From Sulfurimonas sp. (GTDB lineage: Bacteria > Campylobacterota > Campylobacteria > Campylobacterales > Sulfurimonadaceae), in contig NZ_JALOAA010000060.1 in the NCBI RefSeq assembly GCF_023229025.1, forward strand, positions 1 through 7,126: a DNA stretch of 7,126 bases, in the 5' to 3' direction. Of the stretch, positions 1 to 6,414 are shown piece after piece. The notes under the pieces were generated by a model. The model was not told the origin of the DNA. It ran no database searches and saw only the letters and a list, made by a program, of their open reading frames with translations. The number at the start of each line of letters is the position of its first letter. Within the stretch, counting starts at the first letter, position 1. Both the position numbers and the translations under genes were made by a program.

Positions 1-1
1 T

Positions 2-1720
2 AAAAAAGATATACTCATTAATATACTTACAATACTTCTCTTTGCTCTACTGACATACTTCTACTACAAGATTCAAAAAAAGAGTCAAAAACTTCAAAAA
101 AGCAATAACGCGCTAAAGAGCATAAAGCGTCTTGCAAAACTCGGTTTTTGGGAGTTTGATGCAGAGAGCAAAAAGTTGACATGGAGTGATGAAATATACG
201 ATATCTTCAATCTTGAGCAGCAATCCATTACACCTACTTTTGATATCTTTTTAAGCTATGTTCATCCTGATGACAAAGAAGTGTTAAAAAATGTATTTTC
301 AGACTCTATAAAGACAAAAAGCGACTACCAAATCCAACACAGAGTTATAAGACCGGACAACTCTATACTCCATGTAAACGAGATTGGTTATCACTCCTAT
401 AATGAAAAAGGTGAACATACACATACAGTAGGAACAGTTCATGATGTAACCAATATTGTTGAGTATGAAGAGAAAATCTGCTCTATAAAAAATGAGCTCC
501 AATCAATTGTCAACCATATCCCCAGCATTATGTTTAGATGCAAAGCAGACAAAGATATGACAATGCTCTTTATGAACCCTGCTGTCCATAAAATCACAGG
601 TTACAAGCCTCAAGGTTTTATTTTAAACAGAGTCAGAAACTTTAGAGAGTTGATTCATCCTGATGATAAGCAAACCGTTGAGTCAAAAATTCAAAAAGCT
701 ATAGCAGATATAGACCAATACTCCATAGAGTATAGGATTTTAAACTCTATCGGTGACGAGGTATGGGTTCGGGAGAGTGGAAGAACTAGCATAAATGAAG
801 ATGGATTAAAGATAATAGAGGGAATTATCACAGATATAACACACCAAAAAAACAGTATGAATATGCTTCGTAAATTTATAGATATACAAGATAGTATCGT
901 TATTTTGACAGATTCGACAAAGATACTCTTTGCAAATAAGAAGTTTTACGACTTTTTTGGATATGAGAATCTAGAGGAGTTTTCACAAGAACATCCATGC
1001 ATAAACAATCTATTTATAGAAGATAGCACTTTCTTTCATGTCGGAAAAATGATGCCAAAAGAGGAGCATTGGATAAGAAGTTTATTAAACCTTCCCGGCA
1101 GAGAGAGAATAGTATCTATGCTAAATAAAAACAATAGACCCCATGCATTCTCAGTCTCCATTAACAGCTATGATCCTCAATCGTATGTGATAAACTTTAG
1201 TGATATTAGCGATACGATGTTTGAGAAACTTCAACTAGAGATAAAAGCAATCAAAGACCCTCTCACAAACGCTTATAACAGAACATACTTTGACTCATCT
1301 ATAGAGAGTATACTTAAAAATAATGAGAAGCGAAACGGTAAAACCGGAATCATACTCTTTGACATTGACCACTTTAAAGATGTAAATGACAACTATGGAC
1401 ATGATATTGGGGATAAGGTTTTAAAAAATCTAGTAACTACTACAAAGCGCTTTATAAGAAAAGATGACAAGCTAATTAGATGGGGTGGAGAGGAGTTTAT
1501 TGTTGTTATGTACACTAAAACTATAGATGATATTATACGGCAAGCAGAGCACCTTAGATTTGTGATACAAAACGAGAAAGTTGAAAATATACCGGCTATT
1601 ACTTGTAGTTTTGGTGTAGCCTTGCATGATGAGAGAGACGCAATTGAAGATACGATTAAAAAGGCAGATGAAAAGATGTATGAAGCAAAAAGAGGCGGCA
1701 GAAACCAAGTGAAGTCATAA
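2..1720 (+). CDS. Membrane-bound PAS-PAS-PAS-GGDEF diguanylate cyclase, 5' end outside window
   Basis: Probably makes cyclic di-GMP from two GTP at the inner membrane. The frame is open from base 2 (572 residues visible), so the TTG at 176 is not a real start; the true start lies left of the window. Residues about 4-22 are a hydrophobic helix (ILINILTILLFALLTYFYY) followed by a Lys/Gln-rich linker. PAS domains follow at about 45-150, 168-282 and 291-402; the first two carry the HPDD turn of the PAS_3 type and the third is weaker. The GGDEF domain (about 415-572) has metal-site FDIDHFK (453-459), active-site GGEEF (495-499) and an RxxD inhibitory site (RKDD, 486-489) exactly five residues before it, so the enzyme looks active and product-inhibited. 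By inference the missing part holds a periplasmic sensor domain. No EAL domain follows. The gene converges on a second cyclase 13 bp downstream. Confidence 0.93.
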   Translation, partial: KKDILINILTILLFALLTYFYYKIQKKSQKLQKSNNALKSIKRLAKLGFWEFDAESKKLTWSDEIYDIFNLEQQSITPTFDIFLSYVHPDDKEVLKNVFSDSIKTKSDYQIQHRVIRPDNSILHVNEIGYHSYNEKGEHTHTVGTVHDVTNIVEYEEKICSIKNELQSIVNHIPSIMFRCKADKDMTMLFMNPAVHKITGYKPQGFILNRVRNFRELIHPDDKQTVESKIQKAIADIDQYSIEYRILNSIGDEVWVRESGRTSINEDGLKIIEGIITDITHQKNSMNMLRKFIDIQDSIVILTDSTKILFANKKFYDFFGYENLEEFSQEHPCINNLFIEDSTFFHVGKMMPKEEHWIRSLLNLPGRERIVSMLNKNNRPHAFSVSINSYDPQSYVINFSDISDTMFEKLQLEIKAIKDPLTNAYNRTYFDSSIESILKNNEKRNGKTGIILFDIDHFKDVNDNYGHDIGDKVLKNLVTTTKRFIRKDDKLIRWGGEEFIVVMYTKTIDDIIRQAEHLRFVIQNEKVENIPAITCSFGVALHDERDAIEDTIKKADEKMYEAKRGGRNQVKS

Positions 1721-1736
1721 AACTTTAAGAGTTTTA
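1718..1736. terminator. Small hairpin spanning both convergent stop codons
   Basis: Seven-base-pair inverted repeat TAAAACT-ttaag-AGTTTTA. The TAA stop of the plus-strand gene starts the left arm and the complement of the minus-strand TAA ends the right arm. Either strand gives a stem ending in AGTTTTA, so it could act as a weak bidirectional terminator. It has no G/C-rich stem and no long T-run, so the assignment is tentative. Confidence 0.3.
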
Positions 1737-2792
1737 AGTAACAACTCTATTCCTTCCTTGCTTCTTAGCTCTATATAGAGCATCATCAGCAGTTTTTATA
1801 AAGTTGTCTCTGCTCTCATTTTCTTTATAAAAAGCCATTCCAAAACTACATGTCAAAGTCAATTTTTGAACAAACAAAAAGCTCTCTATCGCTTTTCTTA
1901 ACTTTTGAGCTAGAGCAATTGCGCTCTCTCTTTTAGTCTGAGGAGACAAGATAACAAACTCCTCCCCTCCCCATCTTGCAAAGATATCAGTATCTCTGAT
2001 ATTACTCTTTACAATATCCGTTATTGCTTGTAAAACTTCATCACCGACATTGTGTCCATAGTTGTCATTTACATCTTTAAAGTGGTCAATATCAAACATT
2101 ATAAGTACTAGTGGAGTTTTATATCTTAAGGCACGCCCTATTTCAGCCTTGAATATCTCATCAAATTTATGACGGTTATATATTCCTGTTAGCTTATCAG
2201 TCGTTGCAAGTTTTTCAAGATTTTTCTCCATCTCTATTCTTTTTGTTATATCAAGACAAGTTCCTGAAATAATATTTCCCTCAATATGTGCACTGATTTG
2301 TATAACTCTCTGCTCTTTGTTTTTTGTCAAAAGATTCATCTCAATATTGTCAACTCTGCCATGCTCTTTAAGCTGAGATACGAAGCTAGCTCTTTGCGCC
2401 GGCTCTTTATATGCATTAATTATATTTTTATTCTTCAACTCATCAAGCGATTCGTAGCCCATAATCTTAATTAAAGAGTCATTTACGTAAAGCACCTCTC
2501 CATCTATGGTTGTAGTAAAAATCCCGACTTGTGAATTTTCTACTAAACTTCTATACTCTTTTTGTGATATTTCAAACTCTTTAATTTCACTGCTATCCTC
2601 TTTAATATATTCAATACTTTTTCTCTTTTGAAAAGATTTTGTTATTAAAAAATATGTAGCTATAGAAGCTATTGGCACAATTATTACAGCGTAAAGAAGT
2701 AGAGAGTTTTCAGTTGATGTGTAGCATATGTAGAAAAGTATTACTGCAAAAAGAGTGATAAACATAGCTGCTAATATTTTTTTTAACAACAT
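1734..2792 (-). CDS. Membrane-bound PAS-GGDEF diguanylate cyclase
   Basis: Complete 352-residue protein predicted to synthesise cyclic di-GMP at the inner membrane. Two hydrophobic helices (about 5-24 and 31-51) have only a short loop between them, so there is no sizeable periplasmic sensor and the input is probably the cytoplasmic PAS domain (about 78-185, with GIFTTTIDGEVLYVN and ending in the typical DITKR). The GGDEF domain (about 195-352) shows DKLTGIYNR, FDIDHFK (233-239), GGEEF (275-279) and an RxxD inhibitory site (RDTD, 266-269). The stretch FDIDHFKDVNDNYGH is identical in the convergent cyclase, as expected for conserved GGDEF motifs. The ATG is supported by AAGGAG at 2799-2804, six bases upstream. 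It lies 80 bp downstream of the CDF gene on the same strand, with no clear terminator between, so it may be read from its own promoter or by readthrough. Confidence 0.95.
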   Translation of the reverse strand: MLLKKILAAMFITLFAVILFYICYTSTENSLLLYAVIIVPIASIATYFLITKSFQKRKSIEYIKEDSSEIKEFEISQKEYRSLVENSQVGIFTTTIDGEVLYVNDSLIKIMGYESLDELKNKNIINAYKEPAQRASFVSQLKEHGRVDNIEMNLLTKNKEQRVIQISAHIEGNIISGTCLDITKRIEMEKNLEKLATTDKLTGIYNRHKFDEIFKAEIGRALRYKTPLVLIMFDIDHFKDVNDNYGHNVGDEVLQAITDIVKSNIRDTDIFARWGGEEFVILSPQTKRESAIALAQKLRKAIESFLFVQKLTLTCSFGMAFYKENESRDNFIKTADDALYRAKKQGRNRVVT

Positions 2793-2814
2793 AGTAGGCT
2801 CCTTTTATTGCAGG

Positions 2815-2851
2815 TATTGTTAAAAACGGTAAACTACTATCTTATTGTTAA
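2815..2851. repeat. Two TATTGTTAA direct repeats upstream of the PAS-GGDEF gene
   Basis: The 9-mer TATTGTTAA occurs at 2815-2823 and again at 2843-2851, start to start 28 bp, in the 80-bp gap between the CDF gene and the cyclase gene. The spacing is not far from whole helical turns, so a pair of regulator sites is possible, but such AT-rich 9-mers can recur by chance here. No convincing promoter or terminator was found in the gap; TAAGAT (minus strand, 2839-2844) is only a faint -10 candidate. Confidence 0.3.
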
Positions 2852-2872
2852 TAATGTTAAAAAAGACTTCAT

Positions 2873-3811
2873 CTAAACAATTAACTTGCTAAACTCTATC
2901 TGTATAGTTACATGTCCTATATTAAATTTATCTTCTAAAAACTTGCCGACATCAACAATAGTATCGTTATATAATTTAGCCTCTTTAGAGTCTAAAACTA
3001 TGTGACATGTAAGATAGTAGTAGTTATGCGAAATCTCCCAACAATGTATATCATGTACATCAACCACATGTTCAAACTCCTCTAAAATTGCACTTTTTAT
3101 CTCTTGGGTATTGTGCGGAGAGCCCTCTAAGAGAACATGTATGGAGTTGCTAAGCAGATCTTTTGCCCATTTTGCTATCACGATAGCTACAAGCAGAGCC
3201 AATATGGTATCTAGTATATAAAATTGTGTGTAGTAGATAACTATAGCACCCAAGATAATAGCCGCGGAGGAGATTGTATCTGCTAGCATATGCAAAAACG
3301 CGGATTTTATGTTGATGTTGTCATGATTTGCTCTTAGGAGTATAAGCCCCGTAATCACGTTTACAACCAACCCTAAAGTAGCTATCCAAATAGTCGCAGT
3401 TACGAGTATCTCCTCTGGATGCAAGAGTCTCATTATCGCCTCATAAACTATCCACAAAACTGAGAGTGCTATGGTAAGACCGTTTATAAATGCCGCTAAA
3501 ACCTCAGCCCTATGGTAGCCAAACGACTTCTCATCATCAATCTCTTTTGTAGAGATTATAAGTGCAAAGAGTGAAAGCCCGAGTGCAAAAGCATGAGTAA
3601 ACATATGAATTGCATCACTAATAAGTGCTAGTGAGTTTACATAGATACCCCCTACTATCTCAACTATCATAACTACAAATGTTATAGCAAAAGAGAGTTT
3701 TAGTAGTTTTTTATCTTTTAGTGTGCCGTGGTCATGATTGTGTCCGTTTTTATCTTTGCTTGGCTTGATTGGAAGAGGATGGTGGTGATTGTCGTTATAT
3801 TTACATGTCAT
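2873..3811 (-). CDS. CDF-family (CzcD/ZitB-like) divalent metal cation efflux protein
   Basis: A 312-residue inner-membrane antiporter predicted to export Zn2+ or a similar divalent metal in exchange for protons. The N-terminus is histidine-rich (H9-H11, H24, H26, H28), typical of the Zn-CDF branch. Six helices follow at about 38-59, 62-87, 102-124, 136-159, 170-194 and 196-217, then a cytoplasmic dimerisation domain (about 223-308) with VHDIHCWEIS. The helix-5 metal motif is H174-x3-D178 as expected, but helix 2 reads SDAIHMFTH, giving H69-x3-H73 instead of the usual H/D-x3-D; this may alter metal choice. The ATG is supported by AGGAA at 3821-3825, nine bases upstream. tonB ends 34 bp upstream on the same strand, so the two may share a transcript, although a TATACT hexamer lies between them. 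The actual metal cannot be told from sequence. Confidence 0.93.
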   Translation of the reverse strand: MTCKYNDNHHHPLPIKPSKDKNGHNHDHGTLKDKKLLKLSFAITFVVMIVEIVGGIYVNSLALISDAIHMFTHAFALGLSLFALIISTKEIDDEKSFGYHRAEVLAAFINGLTIALSVLWIVYEAIMRLLHPEEILVTATIWIATLGLVVNVITGLILLRANHDNINIKSAFLHMLADTISSAAIILGAIVIYYTQFYILDTILALLVAIVIAKWAKDLLSNSIHVLLEGSPHNTQEIKSAILEEFEHVVDVHDIHCWEISHNYYYLTCHIVLDSKEAKLYNDTIVDVGKFLEDKFNIGHVTIQIEFSKLIV

Positions 3812-3834
3812 ATCTCTTAATTCCTATTTTAAAA

Positions 3835-3840
3835 AGTATA
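3835..3840 (-). promoter_or_regulatory. Possible -10 element for the CDF gene
   Basis: TATACT on the minus strand, 23 bp upstream of the CDF start codon, set in AT-rich sequence between tonB and the CDF gene. It matches five of six bases of TATAAT and has no recognisable -35 box, which epsilonproteobacterial promoters often lack. Chance occurrence is quite possible in DNA this AT-rich. Confidence 0.3.
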
Positions 3841-3845
3841 TAATC

Positions 3846-4604
3846 TTAATTCAAAGTATACTCTATCGGTAGACTCAATGTAACTACTTGCTCCGGCTTT
3901 GGAAATTTTCCATCTAGCTCTTGAATAGTTTTAATAGCTGCTCGGCTTAATATATTGCTGTTTGAATCAACTATCTCAATGTTACTGATTTTTGCATCAC
4001 AGTCTAGCGTGAATTTTATGCTGACTCTGCCCATTATATTTCTTTTTCGTGCCGCTAGGGGATAGTACAGATTCTCTCTTATAAGCTCAATAATTTTAGA
4101 TGTATTTACCTTCATGTACTCATCCCTGCTGTACTTTTCTTCTAAAATACTCTTTTTGGCTTTCTTTGGCTCTGTCTTTAAAACTTCTTTTTTTTCTTTA
4201 CTCTCTTTTTCTACTCTAACTTCTTTATCTATTTTAACCTCTTTCATTACATTCTCTTGGCTCTCTTTTTTTATGCCAACATCAGGGACAAGAGGCTTTG
4301 GGGCTTTAAGTTCAAGCTTCTTATGCACTACCTCAGGAACTGTTTTTTCTACTTTGGGTTCTATTTTAGGCTCCGGTTTTTTCTCTATTTGTGGCTTTGG
4401 TTCCTCTTTGGGTTTTGGCTTTTGAACTCTCTTAGCCTCTTTTATCTCTTTTTGAAAACTCATTTTGTTTAATTGCAAACATACTCTATCCTCTTGATAG
4501 GTTTTTTGCGTCTGCATATAATTACTCCATGTAAAGTATGCACCAAGGAGTAAAAGGAGATGAACTACTATAGAGATAAGGAGGGAGTTGCTATGTCTAA
4601 TCAT
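3846..4604 (-). CDS. tonB: TonB-family energy transducer
   Basis: A 252-residue inner-membrane anchored protein that spans the periplasm and passes proton-motive energy from ExbB/ExbD to TonB-dependent outer-membrane receptors. The helix at about 7-25 contains SIVVH (S11-x3-H15), matching the SxxxH motif through which E. coli TonB (S16/H20) is energised. A long Lys/Pro/Glu-rich spacer (about 52-160, with KPKPKEEPKP-type runs) follows, then the C-terminal TonB domain (about 168-252) with YYPLAARKRNIMGRVSIKF and the final LPIEYTL. Length is close to that of E. coli TonB. The ATG at 4604 is the first possible start after an in-frame stop and is needed to keep the helix, yet it has no purine-rich Shine-Dalgarno and sits three bases beyond a strong stem-loop. 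No exbB, exbD or receptor gene lies in the window, so its partners must be encoded elsewhere. Confidence 0.93.
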   Translation of the reverse strand: MIRHSNSLLISIVVHLLLLLGAYFTWSNYMQTQKTYQEDRVCLQLNKMSFQKEIKEAKRVQKPKPKEEPKPQIEKKPEPKIEPKVEKTVPEVVHKKLELKAPKPLVPDVGIKKESQENVMKEVKIDKEVRVEKESKEKKEVLKTEPKKAKKSILEEKYSRDEYMKVNTSKIIELIRENLYYPLAARKRNIMGRVSIKFTLDCDAKISNIEIVDSNSNILSRAAIKTIQELDGKFPKPEQVVTLSLPIEYTLN

Positions 4605-4607
4605 AAA

Positions 4608-4639
4608 GAAGATAGTAACAAAAAGATTGTTACTACTTC
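4608..4639 (-). terminator. Stem-loop between glnK and tonB (probable terminator of amtB-glnK)
   Basis: Perfect 9-bp inverted repeat TAGTAACAA / TTGTTACTA (4613-4621 and 4627-4635) with a 5-base loop, extended by four further pairs (GAAG with CTTC) around one bulged base to 13 bp. It starts 22 bp after the glnK stop. On the minus strand only TTT follows before the tonB ATG, so it is a poor T-tract terminator but a strong barrier. It may end the amtB-glnK transcript or control tonB translation. Confidence 0.5.
4612..4617 (-). promoter_or_regulatory. Speculative -10 element for a leaderless tonB transcript
   Basis: TACTAT on the minus strand ends seven bases before the tonB ATG, the distance expected between a -10 box and a transcription start. 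It matches four of six consensus bases and lies inside the stem-loop. If used, tonB mRNA would begin at its AUG, which would explain the missing ribosome-binding site. Confidence 0.2.
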
Positions 4640-4650
4640 GTTAAATGCAG

Positions 4651-4666
4651 ATATAAATATTTATAT
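4651..4666. repeat. 16-bp perfect AT palindrome across the glnK stop
   Basis: ATATAAATATTTATAT equals its own reverse complement and overlaps the glnK stop codon (4661-4663). It may be an easily melted site, a regulator site, or chance in AT-rich DNA. It lies just upstream of the glnK-tonB stem-loop on the minus strand. Confidence 0.4.
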
Positions 4667-5002
4667 AGCTTCGCTATCAGTCTCACCCGTACGAATACGT
4701 ATAATTTTTTCAATATCGGTTACAAATATTTTGCCATCGCCTATCTTGCCTGTTTTGGCAGCTTCTACAATAGTATCTATAACCTGCTCTACACTTTCAT
4801 CATTAACTACCATCTCTAGTTTTATCTTTGGCAAAAAATCCACAACATACTCAGCACCGCGATAAAGTTCACTATGCCCTTTTTGACGACCATAGCCCTT
4901 CACTTCGCTTACCGTCATGCCTGTAATTCCTATCTCAGCCAAAGCATCTTTTACATCTTCTAATTTAAATGGCTTTATAACCGCTTCTACTTTTTTCATC
5001 AT
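4661..5002 (-). CDS. glnK: P-II family nitrogen regulatory protein (GlnK/GlnB)
   Basis: A 113-residue trimeric signal protein that reads ATP/ADP and 2-oxoglutarate and docks onto the ammonium channel to block it. The T-loop (about 37-56, with GRQKGHSELYRGAEY) is complete. Q40, K59, K91, R102 and R104 match the E. coli nucleotide-binding residues one position late, and Tyr52 corresponds to the uridylylated Tyr51. This one-residue offset and the better spacing of GGAG (5008-5011; eight bases versus five) favour the second of the two tandem ATGs (4997-4999) as the true start. Called GlnK rather than GlnB because it follows amtB by 75 bp on the same strand. In that gap TACAAT (minus strand, 5026-5031) is a weak -10 candidate, and CTGCTATT occurs twice (5055-5062 and 5072-5079). 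Whether the Tyr is modified here cannot be judged; no glnD is in the window. Confidence 0.96.
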   Translation of the reverse strand: MMKKVEAVIKPFKLEDVKDALAEIGITGMTVSEVKGYGRQKGHSELYRGAEYVVDFLPKIKLEMVVNDESVEQVIDTIVEAAKTGKIGDGKIFVTDIEKIIRIRTGETDSEAI

Positions 5003-5077
5003 AATATCTCCAAATTAAGTTTAAAATTGTAACTGTTTTTATATTTTTACACAACTGCTATTTAATCTAAGCTGCTA

Positions 5078-6331
5078 TTACAGATTTAGCGCTTTTTCTC
5101 CGTGAAGAGTCTCATCAAGACCTCTATGTTCACTCTCATCATCAACTCGCCCTCCACCCGTAAGTATAGAAGCTACAAAATAAACAATTGCAGTTGCCAC
5201 GGCACTATATATAATAGTCAAAGCAATAGCTTTTAGCTGATTTGCAAGCTGTAAAATCATGTTGTATTCTTGCGGCTTTGCATAATCTGCAATAAAGAGT
5301 GCAGTAGCTACAGATCCCCAAATGCCGACTAAACCGTGAATCCAAAAAGCATCTAACGCGTCATCAACTTTAAACATATTTTTAAGCTTAGAAACACCGT
5401 AAAAGCCTAAAGCACCACCGATAAAACCAATTATAATTGCACCCTCAACACCCGTACTACCTGAAGCAGGAGTAATTGCAACAAGACCTGCAACAGCACC
5501 GGAAGCAGCACCAACTAAAGTAGCTTTTTTGTAAACTAGCCACTCAAAAGTTATCCACCCAATAACACCAAGAGAGGCAGAAACATTTGTCACTAAAAAT
5601 GCAGAGGCAGCAACACCGTCAGCTGCTAACTGAGAGCCCGCGTTAAAACCAAACCATCCAAACCATAATAGTGCGGCACCTAGTGCCGCCAAAACAGGCG
5701 AAAATGGCTTGATTGCAACTTTACCGTAATCTTCTCTTCTCCCAAGGATTATTGCAACAACCAAACCTGCTACACCGGCATTTAGATGAACAACCGTTCC
5801 GCCTGCAAAGTCCATCTCATCAAAATGAAGTGTTTTACCACCACCCCAAGCCCAGTGTGTAATAGGTGCGTAAACGGCAACTATCCACAATGCGGCAAAG
5901 AGAATAAATGTAGAGAACTTAATTCTCTCTATCATAGAACCACTAGCAATTGCAACTGCAATAGCTGCAAAAGTTCCTTGAAATGCGACAAATAGCAGCT
6001 CAGGAACAGTGCCGCTTAGAGTACCTGAAGTGATTCCCGACAACATAACCTTGCCGGTACCGATAAAATCGCCCTCACCAAATGCGATAGAGTAACCAAC
6101 CAGTACCCATACTAAAGAACCGACTGCAAAAGCGCCTAAGCTCATACTAATAGTATTTATAACACTCTTATAACGAGTAAGTCCGCCATAAAACAGCGCA
6201 AGCCCGGCAGGTGTCATCAACATAACAAAAGCCGTAGCAACTAACATCCAAGCAGTGTCACCACTACTTAAAGAATCTTTAGCAAACAGCAGAGTCGGCA
6301 ACACTAACAAAGCAAGCAAATATCTCTTCAT
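5078..6331 (-). CDS. amtB: Ammonium channel/transporter AmtB
   Basis: A 417-residue inner-membrane channel taking up ammonium as a trimer. A cleavable signal peptide (about 1-17, ending LLFA) and eleven predicted helices match the AmtB family, and length is normal. Functional residues line up with mature E. coli AmtB at a constant offset of 14: gate F117/F121, W162, D174, twin histidines H182 and H332, F229 and S233. The cytoplasmic tail ends RGLDETLHGEKALNL, the conserved segment that responds to P-II. The ATG is supported by AAGGA at 6338-6342, six bases upstream. Gene order is amtB then glnK, opposite to E. coli glnK-amtB. Two promoter candidates lie upstream: a TATAAT hexamer at 6360-6365 and a sigma-54-like GG-N10-GC element at 6417-6432, which fits nitrogen-controlled expression. 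Confidence 0.97.
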   Translation of the reverse strand: MKRYLLALLVLPTLLFAKDSLSSGDTAWMLVATAFVMLMTPAGLALFYGGLTRYKSVINTISMSLGAFAVGSLVWVLVGYSIAFGEGDFIGTGKVMLSGITSGTLSGTVPELLFVAFQGTFAAIAVAIASGSMIERIKFSTFILFAALWIVAVYAPITHWAWGGGKTLHFDEMDFAGGTVVHLNAGVAGLVVAIILGRREDYGKVAIKPFSPVLAALGAALLWFGWFGFNAGSQLAADGVAASAFLVTNVSASLGVIGWITFEWLVYKKATLVGAASGAVAGLVAITPASGSTGVEGAIIIGFIGGALGFYGVSKLKNMFKVDDALDAFWIHGLVGIWGSVATALFIADYAKPQEYNMILQLANQLKAIALTIIYSAVATAIVYFVASILTGGGRVDDESEHRGLDETLHGEKALNL

Positions 6332-6359
6332 AAACTATCCTTATCATTAAGATGTGCAA

Positions 6360-6365
6360 ATTATA
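6360..6365 (-). promoter_or_regulatory. Sigma-70-type -10 element for amtB
   Basis: Exact TATAAT on the minus strand, 28 bp upstream of the amtB ATG, predicting a short leader of about 20 bases. No TTGACA-like box lies at 16-18 bp; the upstream DNA is T-rich, as is common for housekeeping promoters of this phylum. It could give basal expression beside the sigma-54-like site. Confidence 0.5.
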
Positions 6366-6384
6366 CATATTAAATACAATAAAA

Positions 6385-6413
6385 TAATCAAAAAAATGAT
6401 TAAATATTAATCA
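6385..6413. repeat. Three phased TAATCA/TGATTA half-sites (overlapping inverted repeats)
   Basis: TAATCA (6385-6390), TGATTA (6397-6402) and TAATCA (6408-6413) alternate in orientation with centres 12 and 11 bp apart, about one helical turn each. The right two form a perfect palindrome with 7-bp arms, TGATTAA-ata-TTAATCA (6397-6413). The spacing does not fit the FNR/CRP-type TTGAT-N4-ATCAA. This looks like an operator for a dimeric regulator, identity unknown. It lies just downstream of the sigma-54-like element with respect to amtB and covers its predicted start point. Confidence 0.5.
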
Positions 6414-6414
6414 A

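Noticed and set aside
2820..2872. Intrinsic terminator after the CDF gene
   Set aside because: There is a run of six Ts on the minus strand, but no stem of useful length precedes it.
4114..4472. Plus-strand frames opposite the tonB spacer rich in Phe, Ser, Leu and Gly
   Set aside because: They mirror the Lys/Pro/Glu codons of the TonB linker; no ribosome-binding site and no domain.
4593..4865. Plus-strand 90-codon frame beginning ATG at 4593 with an excellent AAGGAGG box (4578-4584) eight bases upstream
   Set aside because: Its box is the complement of tonB codons for Ser-Leu-Leu, and from 4661 on it runs antisense through glnK, giving a Ser/Ile/Thr-rich product typical of a shadow frame. 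An antisense transcript is not excluded, but no promoter is evident.
3846..6331. Single four-gene operon amtB-glnK-tonB-CDF as a new system
   Set aside because: The stem-loop after glnK and the unrelated roles make two units more likely; same-strand order alone does not support one system.
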